NCBI RefSeq assembly: GCF_000715075.1
Contig: NC_134085.1
Location: 135,918,060 to 135,982,059, forward strand
Direction of reading: 5' to 3'
Length of the DNA: 64,000 bases
Source: Nicotiana tabacum
Lineage: Eukaryota; Streptophyta; Magnoliopsida; Solanales; Solanaceae
Shown: positions 22,677 through 35,232 of the stretch, piece after piece
How the letters are laid out: the number at the start of each line of letters is the position of its first letter
Position numbering within the stretch: position 1 is the stretch's first letter
The notes under the pieces: generated by a model
Database searches by the model: none
Told to the model about the DNA's origin: nothing
What the model saw: only the letters and a program-made list of their open reading frames with translations
Program-made: the position numbers and the translations under genes

Positions 22677-23300
22677 TGTATACGGTTAAAATCGGGCCTA
22701 CCCGATTTTACTATTTGATCGAGACCAGGGAGTTGCATCGAAGGTCGGCCCCGTAGTAGATCAGACTAGAGCACGAGGACAAGGTACCGAGTTCGAGAAT
22801 CAGGTGCATGTCGAGATCGAGGCCAGTAGCGTAGGGCAGACTTCGAGCAAAGCGCAATAACAGAAAAGCAAGATATCTGTGACCGATCGAAGATCATGGC
22901 AAAAATTCTGAAACAGATCAAATCAAGGGCGATTGTTTAGGCTAATTATGGAATTTACTTCCGTAATTACAATTGTACCATAGATAGAATTCATCTACTA
23001 TATAAAGAGGGTTCTACTCATTTTGTAGACACCTTACATTCTGAGATATAAAAGCAATATAACACTTTCCCTTTACTTTATATTCTTGTTCATCAGCTTG
23101 CTTATTTCTTAATTATTTGGTACTGATCAGCTTGAGGGCATCCTAGTTCGAGGGCTGAATTACGTGTCAACATTGATTTGCATTATATCATTGTCAATTT
23201 CTATTACTAATCTTTACATTTATCAAATTGTATTAGGTGAAATCACGTGTCCTTAAAACCATATTATAAGTTAATTATTAACTAATTTTAAGGGTAAACA
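22677..23300 (+). repeat. 5' LTR of the Tat element
   Basis: 624 bp, TG at 22677 and CA at 23299-23300. A TATA-like ctactatataaagaggg at about 22998 is a likely promoter. Compared with the 3' LTR it lacks about 12 bp near 22830 and has numerous substitutions. Confidence 0.9.
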
Positions 23301-23330
23301 GTTTAGCGCCCATTGTGGGGCTAAGGATAA
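23301..23330 (+). promoter_or_regulatory. Primer-binding site region of the Tat element
   Basis: Immediately after the LTR comes gtttagcgcccattgtgggg, the decayed form of the TTTGGCGCCCACCGTGGGG-type priming region found in many plant Gypsy elements. Confidence 0.7.
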
Positions 23331-23388
23331 TAGTGATTGCATGGTATTAATTCACATAACACACACTACTTTACGTTTGTTCTCGTAA

Positions 23389-24690
23389 ATGTCTTTGATT
23401 TTAGGAATCAGCATGTCAAACTCCCAAGTAGCACCCACTCACACAGACAACGACCTTGGTCTTCTTGGCGAGAACAAAAACATAGTCACCCCGGAAAACA
23501 GAGTACCTCCAGTCAACCCTGATGGACCACCGGCCATAGACCTAGTCGATGCCAGCTCTCATATTGCCATTAATGGGAATTTGGGCATCGACCATGAAAA
23601 TGGCTTCAGCAGAGATGCCCGAGCAGCCGATCAGAATGCACAGAGCGGTGAAGAAGGCGAAATTAGCCTTCGAATGATATTCGAAATGTTGCAGACTCAA
23701 CAAGCTACGATAGCGCAACTCCAAAATCAAAATCGTTCACCAAGTAGAATTGAGGTCGAAACATCACAAGAAGTTGTTTATAGAATCGAACCTGTACTGG
23801 AGAAATCGAACGCAAATGAATCGGGGACTGACACCGCCATTATGAAGATGCTCGAGGAGCTCATTAAACGGGTCGAATCAGGTGAAAAGAAAATTGAAGC
23901 TAATGAAAAAATGGTAGAACCGTACAACTCACGGGTTGAACAAATACCGGGGCACTCCCAATTCTAAAGGATTTGGATTTGAAGAAGTTCGTGCAGAAGC
24001 CTTTCCCTCCAAGTGCAGCTCCGAAGCCCATCCCGAAGAAATTCTATATGCCATAAATTCCCAAATACAATGGGACCACCGACCCTAATGAGCATGTTAT
24101 TTCTTATACGTGCACAATAAAGGGGAATGACTTAGAAGACAATGAGATTGAATTTGTTCTATTGAAAATGTTTGGAGAGACTTTATCAAAAGGGGCGATG
24201 ATATGGTACCATAATTTGCCGCCCAATTCCATCGATTCCTTCCCCATGCTTGCATACTCGTTCGTAAAGGCAAATGCCGGAGTAACAAAGGTTGCGACTA
24301 GGAAGTAAGACCTCTTCAAAGTGAGACAAAAGGACAATGAAATGTTAAGGGAATTCGTATCTCGGTTCCAGATGGAACGCATGGACCTACCTCCGGTCAC
24401 AGACGATTAGGTTGTTCAAGCCTTCACTCAAAGTTTGAACGAGCGAAGTTCGACAGCATCACGACAACTAAAGTAGAAATTAATTGAATATCCAGTTGTA
24501 ACCTAGGATGATGTACATTATCGATACCATAAAGATCAGGGTCGAGGATGATCAATTGGGAACCTCTTCCGGTTCCGTTACCCGAATAGGCCTATCGGAA
24601 GAATTCAAAGGGACATCGACAGAGAACCTCGATCGAACAAAGATCGGTACCAACCATACAACACACATCGTAGAAACAATGGCCCAGACG
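23389..24690 (+). pseudogene. Tat gag, copy A
   Basis: The N-terminal part (open to 23967) is acidic and Gln-rich with a predicted coil (EMLQTQQATIAQLQ, then EELIKRVESGEKKIEANEK). After a 1-nt frame slip near 23960 the capsid region follows: FPPSAAPKPIPKKFY, a stop, PKYNGTTDPNEHV, WYHNLPPNSIDSF, then LREFVSRFQMERMDLPPV. In-frame stops interrupt it at CCATAA, AAGTAA and GATTAG. The first two and the slip are shared with copy B; the GATTAG stop is private. The coding role was packaging of element RNA. Confidence 0.8.
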
Positions 24691-24906
24691 TAACCCCACT
24701 CAAAATGATCAAAGGAATGATCGAGGACAGAGCTCTCAAGGGCTCATTCGTAAAAATGGCTTCGATAAACATGTCGAGCCCACAAAAGCACCGCGACTAC
24801 CAAAATACAACTTCAGCATCGATGTGTCAAGTATTGTATCAACCATTGGATAGATCAAGGATACTAGATGGCCTAGTGTTGATACCCAATTTTTCCTCAT
24901 ATGTTT

Positions 24907-24979
<73 letters not shown>

Positions 24980-27900
24980 CTTTCAAAATAGCACATATGC
25001 AGTTATAAGCATGCATAAGCATTTTTATAATTTTTCTATAATTGTTTTTTAAAAAAAAGCTCCAAATTGATTTATTTCTTCCCTTTTTTATTTAAAAAAT
25101 TTCCAGTAATTATCCTTCAAATTATTTTTGTGGTGATTTAGTCATCTAAATTCTTTTTTTATGCTAAAATATTATTTAAATATTTTAGTGTATTTTTTAT
25201 AATTGCATTTACATTTTTAGGCTAAAATTGTATATCTTTGCAATAATAGCCCTACTGATGCATAATTACATTATTAATGCATAAAATGATCTTTTATATT
25301 TTTAAAATATTAAATAACTATTTTAAATCATTTTAGTAAACGAAAATATTTTTGTAAATCATTTATTATTTTTTTATAAACTATATAACTATTAAAAGTG
25401 GCTATTTAAAATCTAGCCTATTTTTATTTTCAATTTCAGCCCCAACCTAACCCAATTACCAGCCCAATTTCAATTAAATTACCTAGCCCAAACCCCAGCT
25501 ACCCGATCCGGCCCCCAAAACCTTTCAATCTTGGCCGTTGATCATAAAGATCAATGGCCACAAACGACCATTCCTAAAATAACCCAAAGACCCCCCAAAC
25601 CCTATCATTTCATACTACCCGCCGCCCTGAAACCACTCTTTGCTCTCAAAAGCTCTCAAAACCTAACCCTAATAATCTCAACCCTCGTCCATGGCCATCT
25701 CCGATGATTTCTCACTACCTCTCAGGCCTCCAATGGCCTCCCTCATGTTAATATTGCCATCTCCAGGGCCCTCAAGGGACCAGGGCTAGTTGGCTTGCAT
25801 CTATGGTTTCTCTCTCGCCTGTTTCAGGCTATTCCAATATGATTTCGAGTAAGATCGTCCTATATTGACTACGATCTATGGTTTTCTAAGCATGTTTCTT
25901 CACATTTGTATGGTTCTCTTCGAAACCATAATTTCCTTTCTAAACCACTTAGATCTGTACAGATCTAAGATGATTTGGGTTTGTTTCATGTGAGTTTTAC
26001 AATAACCTTAAGATTCTTTACAAGAATCGTATGATTTTCAAGCGATTTTAATTTTTTCCTAAACTAGGGTTTCCAGAATTTCTTTTTACAAATTGTTTGA
26101 TGACTTTTTGTGCTTAATCTTTTGCTTCTCATATATTTTGATTGATTTTGTAAGTCTGCTACAACCTTATCCCGTTTGTACTAAAAGCCCTAATTCTTTT
26201 TTAATGTTCTTCGTTTGGTTTTTGAGTACACTAGTATATCGACTGATTCTTACTTTGGGTTCTTGTGATTTCTCGTGACTTTCTTGCCCTAATATGCTTC
26301 TACTGAATTTCTTAGTTTGATCTTTCACTGATTCTATATGCTTGTGTTTGTCCTGACTATTCATGTTAAGACCTGTAACATTCTCCTTGAATCAATATCG
26401 TTCTAACTATTTGTTTTGTTAAAGTTATGGGGAATTCTGACTATTCATGTTCTACTTTATTTTATATGCTAAATATGCTGACTCTTTCATGACTTTCTCT
26501 TTGATTATTCTGAATTCCTTGTTTCTTGGTTTGATTTGAACATTTTCCCTTAAACTTTCGATTCTTACCTCTCTACTCGATTTGATTGAATTGTTTACCT
26601 TAATTATTTTTTCCTTGCCTTGTTTGTATTTTGCCGATTCTTACTGATTTGTTTCCTTAATTAAAACTTCTGTTCATTTACTCCTAATTACCTACTCTAT
26701 ACACAAATCTTACTCGATTTTTTTCCTTTAATACTTAGCCTGCTTTTGCCGTTGATTTAATGGTCCCTTGATTAAGGGAAGGACCTGCTGATTTACATGT
26801 GACTTCCCTGATTTGCTACTTAATTGATCTCTTACCTTATTTGTTAAGCTTTTGATTACTATATAGACCCCTCTTATTTTAATTTCAATACAACAAAAAC
26901 CTAGTTCATCTACAGTATTATACTCTCAAAAGCTCTCTACTCTCTCCTGTTCTTTGCAATTCTTATTTGTCCAGCCGGCTGTAAGCCAAGGCTGGCTACT
27001 GGCATCATCTCTACCCTGTATTTTGTATACTCTCCTTAACTATTATGTTCTGATTCAATTCATATTCCAAACTATGTGTTTCCTTTGTTGATGTAGTTCA
27101 TCAATTTGTGATTTCCAGTTCTATGTGCTATTCTACTTAATATGCAATCAGTATGCCTAGATTACTGTATCACAAAGCATGCTTTATCTCATAGCTATTA
27201 TACTATTTGGCATGCCAATCTTGCTTTAAATAATTGATTCACTAGCATGTCCCAAGCTGCATTGTGTGCATATGATTTCACTCGGCATGACCAAATTCTG
27301 CCTGTTCTGTATATGATTAGTATTTCTAAAACCTTGAATGTTACATGAAGTGTTTGTCTAGTCCAGTTTGTTCTATTTCACCAATGAGATCTTATTGTGT
27401 CTTAAACCTATGTGTTCTGAACTTAACTTTGCAACTACAATCTGTGTATTTGATTGTCATCACTAAGGTGCATTCTAGGTATTCCCCCTAACTCTTTGCC
27501 TTGTGTGAGGTCTGTTCTGAAACTGTATGTTCTCTGACTTGCTTTCTATTTGTTTTAAAAATGTTCTTCATGTTTTCTCAAACTATTCCTACTCTAACTA
27601 TGTTCTGATTTTCATAAAATTCTTTCTATTACTAAGACCTTCTTTCTCTATTTACCAAACTCTTTCAAAGTCATTATGCACTCTCACATCACTCTTAGAA
27701 TACTAGGTTCTGCCCATCTGATATTTGTACTGTCTTGAGACTCTTTGAGGTCTCTCTAAACTCTGGCATGTCAGAGCTGGCCTTTCCACACTGCACCTAA
27801 ATCAATTATTGTTTGAGAAAAGGTGTAGGTGTGAGCAGTGCCCGGGATCCTTGAGGTCCAACATGAATAGTCTATGGGACTTTGGCATTTGAGGCTATTG

Positions 27901-28262
27901 GAGGCTGGGAAGTCATTTGGGCCTACTGCAGGCTCCCTATAGATTAACTTTTGTTCATTTATGCATTTTAATTCATTGGTCTGTAATAATTATTGTAAAC
28001 AATATTGGGGTGATTAGTCAAAAGGGGTGGGTAGTTATATATATATATATTGGGTAAATCGGGTAGATACCATGCCTATAAGGTTGTGTTAATTCAAATG
28101 TACTTGCTATGTTTTCTTTACTTCCACAATATTAGAGACCATGCCTATAAGATCTAAATGGCCTTATAATTAGATATCATGCCTATAGATATAGAGTAAT
28201 TGAAGTTCAATTTTTGTTACAACATGTATTCACATTCGTCTTCTTAGATATCATGCTTATAA
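23452..28262 (+). repeat. Duplicated block A (gag plus LTR part)
   Basis: This 4.8-kb block recurs in the same orientation at 29069-33965 at roughly 97% identity by eye. It contains Tat gag, the start of the inserted Ogre-like LTR and a CA/TA microsatellite. It ends at atgcttataa, where the ferric-reductase fragment begins. Confidence 0.9.
24909..24979. repeat. (AC)25(AT)10 microsatellite, copy A
   Basis: A compound AC then AT repeat a few bases into the Ogre-like LTR. The six-frame translations through it (Thr-His or Val-Cys repeats) are artefacts. Confidence 0.95.
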
Positions 28263-29068
28263 TTTTTTTTTGCAGATGTTAGATTAGAGCAGTACCTACG
28301 TATCCAACATGGCTGGAGAAATTGCTGCCTTAGTTGCAATAGCAATGTGGTGTACTAGTTTGTACAAGATCAGGAGAAAGATGTTTGAAGTATTCTTCTA
28401 CGCACATCAGCTCTATATTCTCTACATCTTCTTCTACCTATTTCATGTTGGTGTTGCCTACACATGCATGATCCTCCCTGGAATTTTTCTATTTGTGATC
28501 GATCGATACTTGAGATTCTTACAGTTTAAACGAAGGGCTCGATTAATTTCTGCACGTCTTTCACCTTGTAGCACTATTGAACTCACCTTTTCCAAGAATC
28601 CAGGTGAATATAATCTCTTCAAGATGTTAAAGAAGCTAGTATGCTAGTTATATTAATGAATGTACGTAGTACTTATTTTTACTTTACAGCATTGACGTAC
28701 AACCCTACAAGCATCTTGTTTGTGAACGTCCCAAGCGTATACAAGTTGCAGTGGCATCCATTTACTGTAGTTTCTAACAGTAATTTGGAGGCAGATAAAC
28801 TAAGTGTTGTCATTAAATGCATGGGAAGTTGGAGCCAAAAATTAGAAAAACAACTTTCTTCTTCTCCGGATCATCTTCAAATCTCAACAGAGGGACCTTA
28901 TGGACCTTCATCATTACATTTCTTAAGGTAAGTACCAAGGCAGAAACTTATACAAAGATTTCTCTTTTTTTCTTTTAATTGTGAATGTTGACATTGAAAG
29001 TCATGGGATCTTCATGTAGTTTACATTAATTTAAGGTACTTAATTTTAAATACAATCATCCATGTTAA
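28259..29068 (+). pseudogene. Ferric reductase fragment (exons 5-6), captured
   Basis: 810 bp correspond to 7311-8128 of the gene: the last bases of intron 4 with the T-run and tgcag acceptor, exon 5, intron 5, exon 6 and about 140 bp of intron 6. Exon 5 changes TGG to TAG in the fourth codon and includes about eight further substitutions (9 in 328 by my count); exon 6 shows about 6 in 238, roughly 97% identity. Intron 5 lacks 8 bp. Both haem histidines of exon 5 and the FAD motif HPFTVVSN survive. The splice sites are intact, but without the other exons no reductase can be made. It forms the junction between duplicated blocks A and B. Confidence 0.95.
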
Positions 29069-30306
29069 CCCTTGGTCTTCATGGCGAGAACGAAAACATA
29101 GTCACCCCAGGAAACAGAGTACCTCCAGTCAACCCTGATGGACCACCGGCCATAGACCTAGTCGATGCCAGCTCTCATATTGCCATTAATGGGAATTTGG
29201 GCATCGACCATGAAAATGGCATCAGCAGAGATGCCCGAGCAGCCGATCAGAATGCACAGAGCGGTGAAGAAGGCGAAATTAGCCTTCGAATGATATTCGA
29301 AATGTTGCAGACTCAACAAGCTACGATAGCGCAACTCCAAAAGCAGAATCATGCACCAAGCAGAATTGAGGTCGAAACATCACAAGAAGTTGTTCATAGA
29401 ATCGAACCTGTACTGGAGAAATCGAATGCAAATGAATCGGGGACTGACACCGCCATTATGAAGATGCTCGAGGAGCTCATTAAACGGGTCGAATCAGGTG
29501 AAAAGAAAATTGAAGCTAATGAAAAAATGGTAGAACCGTACAACTCACGGGTTGAACAAATACCGGGGCACTCCCAATTCTAAAGGATTTGGATTTGAAG
29601 AAGTTTGTGCAGAAGCCTTTCCCTCCAAGTGCAGCTCCGAAGCCCATCCCGAAGAAATTCTATATGCCATAAATTCCCAAATACAATGGGAACACCGACC
29701 CTAATGAGCATGTTATTTCTTATACGTGCACAATAAAGGGGAATGACTTAGAAGACAATGAGATTGAATTTGTTCTATTGAAAACGTTTGGAGAGACTTT
29801 ATCAAAAGGGGCAATGATATGGTACCATAATTTGCCGCCCAATTCCATCGATTCCTTCCCCATGCTTGCATACTCGTTCGTAAAGGCAAACACCGGAGCA
29901 ATAAAGATTGCGACTAGGAAGTAAGACCTCTTCAAAGTGAGACAAAAGGACAATGAAATGTTAAGGGAATTCGTATCTCGGTTCCAGATGGAACGCATGG
30001 ACCTACCTCCGGTCACAGACGATTGGGTTGTTCAAGCCTTAACTCAAAGTTTGAACGAGCAAAGTTCGACAGCATCACGACAACTAAAGTAGAAATTAAT
30101 TGAATATCCAGTTGTAACCTGGGACGATGTACATTATCGATACCATAAAGATCAGGGTCGAGGATGATCAATTGGGAACCTCTTCCGGTTCTGTTACCCG
30201 AATAGGCCTATCGGAAGAATTCAAAGGGACATCGACAGAGAACCTCGATCGAACAAAGATCGGTACCAACCATACAACACACATCGGAGAAATAGTGGCT
30301 CAGACA
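29069..30306 (+). pseudogene. Tat gag, copy B
   Basis: Same order as copy A: acidic, Gln-rich N-terminus (open to 29583), 1-nt slip, then the capsid region with PKYNGNTDPNEHV, WYHNLPPNSIDSF and LREFVSRFQMERMDLPPV. It shares the slip and the CCATAA and AAGTAA stops of copy A but keeps GATTGG where A has GATTAG. The initiation region and 5' leader are absent, because this copy starts inside the N-terminal coding region. Confidence 0.8.
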
Positions 30307-30486
30307 TAACCCCACTCAAAATGATCAAAGGAATGATCGAGGACAGAGCTCCCAAGGGCTCATTCGTAAAAATGGCTTCGATAAACATGTCGAGCCCACA
30401 AAAGCACCGCGACTACCAAAATACAACTTCAACATCGATACGTCAGGTATTGTATCAGACATTGGATAGATCAAGGATACTAGATG

Positions 30487-30661
<175 letters not shown>

Positions 30662-33600
30662 TTTCAAAATAGCACATATGCAGTTATAAGCATGCATAAG
30701 CAATTTTATAATTTTTCTATAATTTGTTTTTTAAAAAAAGCTCCAAATTGATTTATTTCTTCCCTTTTTATTTAAAAAATTTCCAGTAATTATCCTTCAA
30801 ATTATTTTTGTGGTGATTTAGTCATCTAAATTCTTTTCTTTTTTTATGCCAAAATATTATTTAAATATTTTAGTGTATTTTTTATAATTGCATTTACATT
30901 TTTAGGCTAAAATTGTATATCTTTGAAATAATAGCCCTACTGATGCATAATTACATTATTAATGCATAAAATTATCTTTTTTATTTTTAAAATGTTAAAT
31001 AACTATTTTAAATCATTTTAGTACACGAAAATATTTTTGTAAATCATTTATTATTTTTTATAAACTATATAACTATTAAAAGTGGCTATTTAAAATCTAG
31101 CCTATTTTTTTTTTCAATTTCAGCCCCAACCTGACCCAATTACCAGCCCAATTTCAATTAAATTACGTAGCCCAACCCCCAGCTACCCGATCCGGCCCCC
31201 AAAACCTTTCAATCTCGGTCGTTGATCATAAAGATCAATGGCCACAAACGACCATTCCTAAAATTAACCCAAAGACCCCCCAAACCCTATCATTTCATAC
31301 TACCCGCCGCCCTGCAACCACTCCCTGCTCTCAAATGCTCTCAAAACCTAACCCTAATAATCTCAACCCTCGTCCATGGCCATCTCCGATGATTTCTCAC
31401 TACCTCTCAGGCCTCCAATGGCCTCCCTCATATTAATATTGCCATCTCCAGGGCCCTCAAGGGACCAGGGCTAGTTGGCTTGCATCTATGGTTTCTCTCT
31501 CGCCTGTTTCAGGCTATTCTAATGTGATTCCGAGTAAGATCGTCCTATATTGACTACGATCTATGGTTTTCTAAGCATGTTTCTTCACATTTGTATGGTT
31601 CTCTTCGAAACCATAATTTCCTTTCTAAACCTCTTAGATCTGTACAGATCTAAGATGATTTGGGTTTGTTTCATGTGAGTTTTACAATAACCTTAAGATT
31701 CTTTACAAGAATCGTATGATTTTCAAGCGATTTTCATTTTTTCCTAAACTAGGGTTTCCGGAATTTCTTTTTACAAATTGTTTGATGACTTTTTGTGCTT
31801 AATCTTTTGCTTCTCATATATTTTGACTGATTTTGTAAGTCTGCTACAACCTTAGCCCGTTTGTACTAAAAGCCCTAATTCTTTTTAATGTTCTTCGTTT
31901 GGTTTCTGAGTACACTAGTATATCGACTGATTCTTACTTTGGGTTCTTGTGATTTCTCGTGACTCTCTTGCCGTAATATGCTTCTACTGAATTTCTTAGT
32001 TTGACCTTTCACTGATTCTATATGCTTGTGTTCGTCCTGACTATTCATGTTAAGACCTGTAACATTCTCCTTGAATCAATATCGTTCTAACTATTTGTTT
32101 TGTTAAAGTTATGGGGAATTCTGACTATTCATGTTCTACTTTATTTTATGTTCTAAATATGCTGACTCTTTCATGACCTTCTCTTTGATTATTCTGAATT
32201 CCGTGTTTCTTGGTTTGATTTGAACACTTTCCCTTAAACTTTCGATTCTTACCTCTCTACTCGATTTGATTGAATTGTTTACCTTAATTATTTTTTCCTT
32301 GCCTTGTTTGTATTTTGCCGATTCTTACTGATTTGTTTCCTTAATTAAAACTTCTGTTCATTTACTCCTAATTACCTACTCTATACCCAAATCTTACTCG
32401 ATTTTTTTCCTTTTATACTTAGCCTGCTTTTGCCATTGATTTAATGGTCTTGATTAAGGGAAGGACCTGCTGATTTACATGTGACTTCCCTAATTTGCTA
32501 CTTAATTGATCTCTTACCTTATTTGTTAAGCTTTTGATTACTATATAGACCCCTCTTATTTTAATTTCAAGACAACAAAAACCTAGTTCATCTACAGTAT
32601 TATACTCTCAAAAGCTCTCTACTCTCTCCTGTTCTTTGCAATTCTTATTAGTCCAGCCGGCTGTAAGCCAAGGCTGGCTACTGGCATCATCTCTACCCTG
32701 TATTCTGTATACTCTCCTTAACTGTTATGTTCTGATTCAATTCACATTCCAAACTATGTGTTTCCTTTGTTGCTGTAGTTCATCAATTTGTGATTTCTAG
32801 TTCTATGTGCTATTCTACTTAATATGCAATCAGTATGCCTAGATTACTGTATCATAAAGCATGCTTAAGCTCATAGCTATTATACTATTTGGCATGCCAA
32901 TCTTGCTTTAAATAATTGATTCACTAGCATGTCCCAAGCTGCATTATGTGCATATGATTTCACTCGGCATGACCAAATTCTGCCTGTTCTGTATATGATT
33001 AGTATTTCTAAAACCTTAAATGTTACATGAAGTGTTTGTATAGTCCAGTTTGTTCTATTTCACCAATGAGATCTTATTTGTGTCTTAAACCTATGTGTTC
33101 TGAACTTAACTTTGCAACTACAGTCTGTGTATTTAATTGCCATCACTAAGGTGCATTCTAGGTGTTCCCCCTAACTCTTTGCCTTGTGTGAGGTCTGTTC
33201 TGAAACTGTATGTTCTCTGACTTGCTTTCTATTTGTTTTAAAAATGTTCTTCATGTTTTCTCAAACTATTCCTACTCTAACTATGTTCTGATTTTCATAA
33301 AATTCTTTCTATTACTAAGACCTTCTTTCTCTATTTACCAAACTCTTTCAAAGTCATTATGCACTCTCACATCACTCTTAGAATACTAGGTTCTGCCCAT
33401 CTGATATTTGTACTGTCTTGAGACTCTTTGAGGTCTCTCTAAACTCTGGCATGTCAGAGCTGGCCTTTCCACACTGCACCTAAATCAGTTATTGTTTGAG
33501 AAAAGGTCTAGGTGTGAGCAGTGCCCGGGATCCTTGAGGTCCTTAGGGAACTCTGACACATATAAACATGAATAATCTATGGGACTTTGGCATTTGAGGC

Positions 33601-33764
33601 TATTGGAGGCTGGGAAGTCATTTGGGCCTACTGCAGGCTCCCTATAGATTAACTTCTGTTCATTTATGCATTTTAATTCATTGGTCTATAATAATTATTG
33701 TAAACAATATTGGGGTGATTAGTTAAAAGGGGTGGGTAGTTATATATATATATTGGGTAAATCG

Positions 33765-34250
33765 GGTAGATACCATGCCTATAAGGTTGTGTTAATTCAA
33801 ATGTACTTGCTATGTTTTCTTTACTTCCACAATATTAGAGACCATGCCTATAAGATCTAAATGGCCTTATAATTAGATATCATGCCTATAGATATAGAGT
33901 AATTGAAGTTCAATTTTTGTTACAACATGTATTCACATTCGTCTTCTTAGATATCATGCTTATAAGTTCAAGAGACAGTTTTAATAACTAGATACCATGC
34001 CTATAGGGATTAAAATCAGCTCTAATAGAAATCATGCCTAAAATCAGTTTAGTTAAACAAATTAGTTTAATTAATGTTTGAATTGGTTTAATTAACTGTC
34101 TGTTTCTTTAAATAAGTTTCCAAACACTGCCTTAAATCAATACTGCTAGAAGGTATGCCTATACGATCTCAAGTTGTCCGCTTTAAAAACTGTTCACTGT
34201 TTTACTGCGCTCCTAATCAATATAGATACCATGCTTTTAGGATGTCACCG
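33765..34250 (+). repeat. Dispersed gataccatgcctataag motifs in the LTR
   Basis: Variants of ataccatgcctataag recur at irregular 35-110 bp intervals (about 33770, 33840, 33878, 33950, 33993, 34030, 34152, 34228). Four also occur in block A at about 28067-28260. Spacing and flanks vary, so it is not a simple tandem array. Confidence 0.7.
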
Positions 34251-35232
34251 TTATGCGTTTAGGCAAGTCTCTAGGGTGATTTAAATTCTGCAACTATAAA
34301 AATTGTGCTTTGTTATTAGAGACACCTAGATTCACGTTGGTCTTTGACACTTGGTCCTAATTCACGTTGTATACTTCCTGCTCACCTAGATATTATGTTC
34401 TAAGTTTTGTTAAGTACCTAAAACAATTGTTTGAGACGTGCATTTATTTGTTCTGCTTGTGGAGGTAAAAATGTAAGTCGTTACTTTTTTCTTCTTTATG
34501 TGCAGTCCTAACTGTTTTGATTGGCTCTTAGACTTTTCTCCTTTAAATAACTTAGGAGGGTCTAGAGCTGTCCAAAAGTAGAGGTCCTAAAATAGCTCCA
34601 AGGCCACGAGGAAGGGACGGGTAGTGCACGCATAGGACATTTTCAAGGTTACTAGAGCGCTTTAGGCTATGACCAAGGCGAGGGAATTGGGTAGTAAGGA
34701 TATGATGACTATGCGCTAATGTCACGTGTAGCCCCTTAATGAGGAGTGATGACCGGGCATTGCGTGGGGTGATCCTATAGGCTAACCAATATAGGACCCT
34801 TCTTTCCCAATTCCCGATGTTTAAACTTTACTTTTCTCTATACATGCAACTCGTTCAAGTCATTTCCTTTTGTCTCATTACTTGAGTCATACAATGTCCA
34901 AAACGTGCCTTTATTTGCAAGTATGTGTTTAAACTATTTATTTGCTAAAATGACTAATTCACATAGTATAAGTTCGGTCGGGACCCACCGTTGTGGACCA
35001 AGAGGAGTGCGTAACACCTTCCCCTCAAGGTTATTCCGATCCCTTGCCCTAAATCTCTGGTAATGCAAACTAGTCTAAGAGTTAATCATTCTAGGTGCCC
35101 TAACGCACCATAATTCATTAGGTGATGACTCTTCAAAAACCCAAATTCCCAAAAAGGAAATGAGTTATTATCCCCCATGAACGTTGGAACCCGTACTTCT
35201 CTCTCCAAGGAGGGAAAAAAGGGGGTGCGACA

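Noticed and set aside
28309..28931. A second ferric reductase gene
   Set aside because: Only exons 5 and 6 exist, exon 5 has a stop, and the flanks are retroelement DNA; it is a captured fragment.
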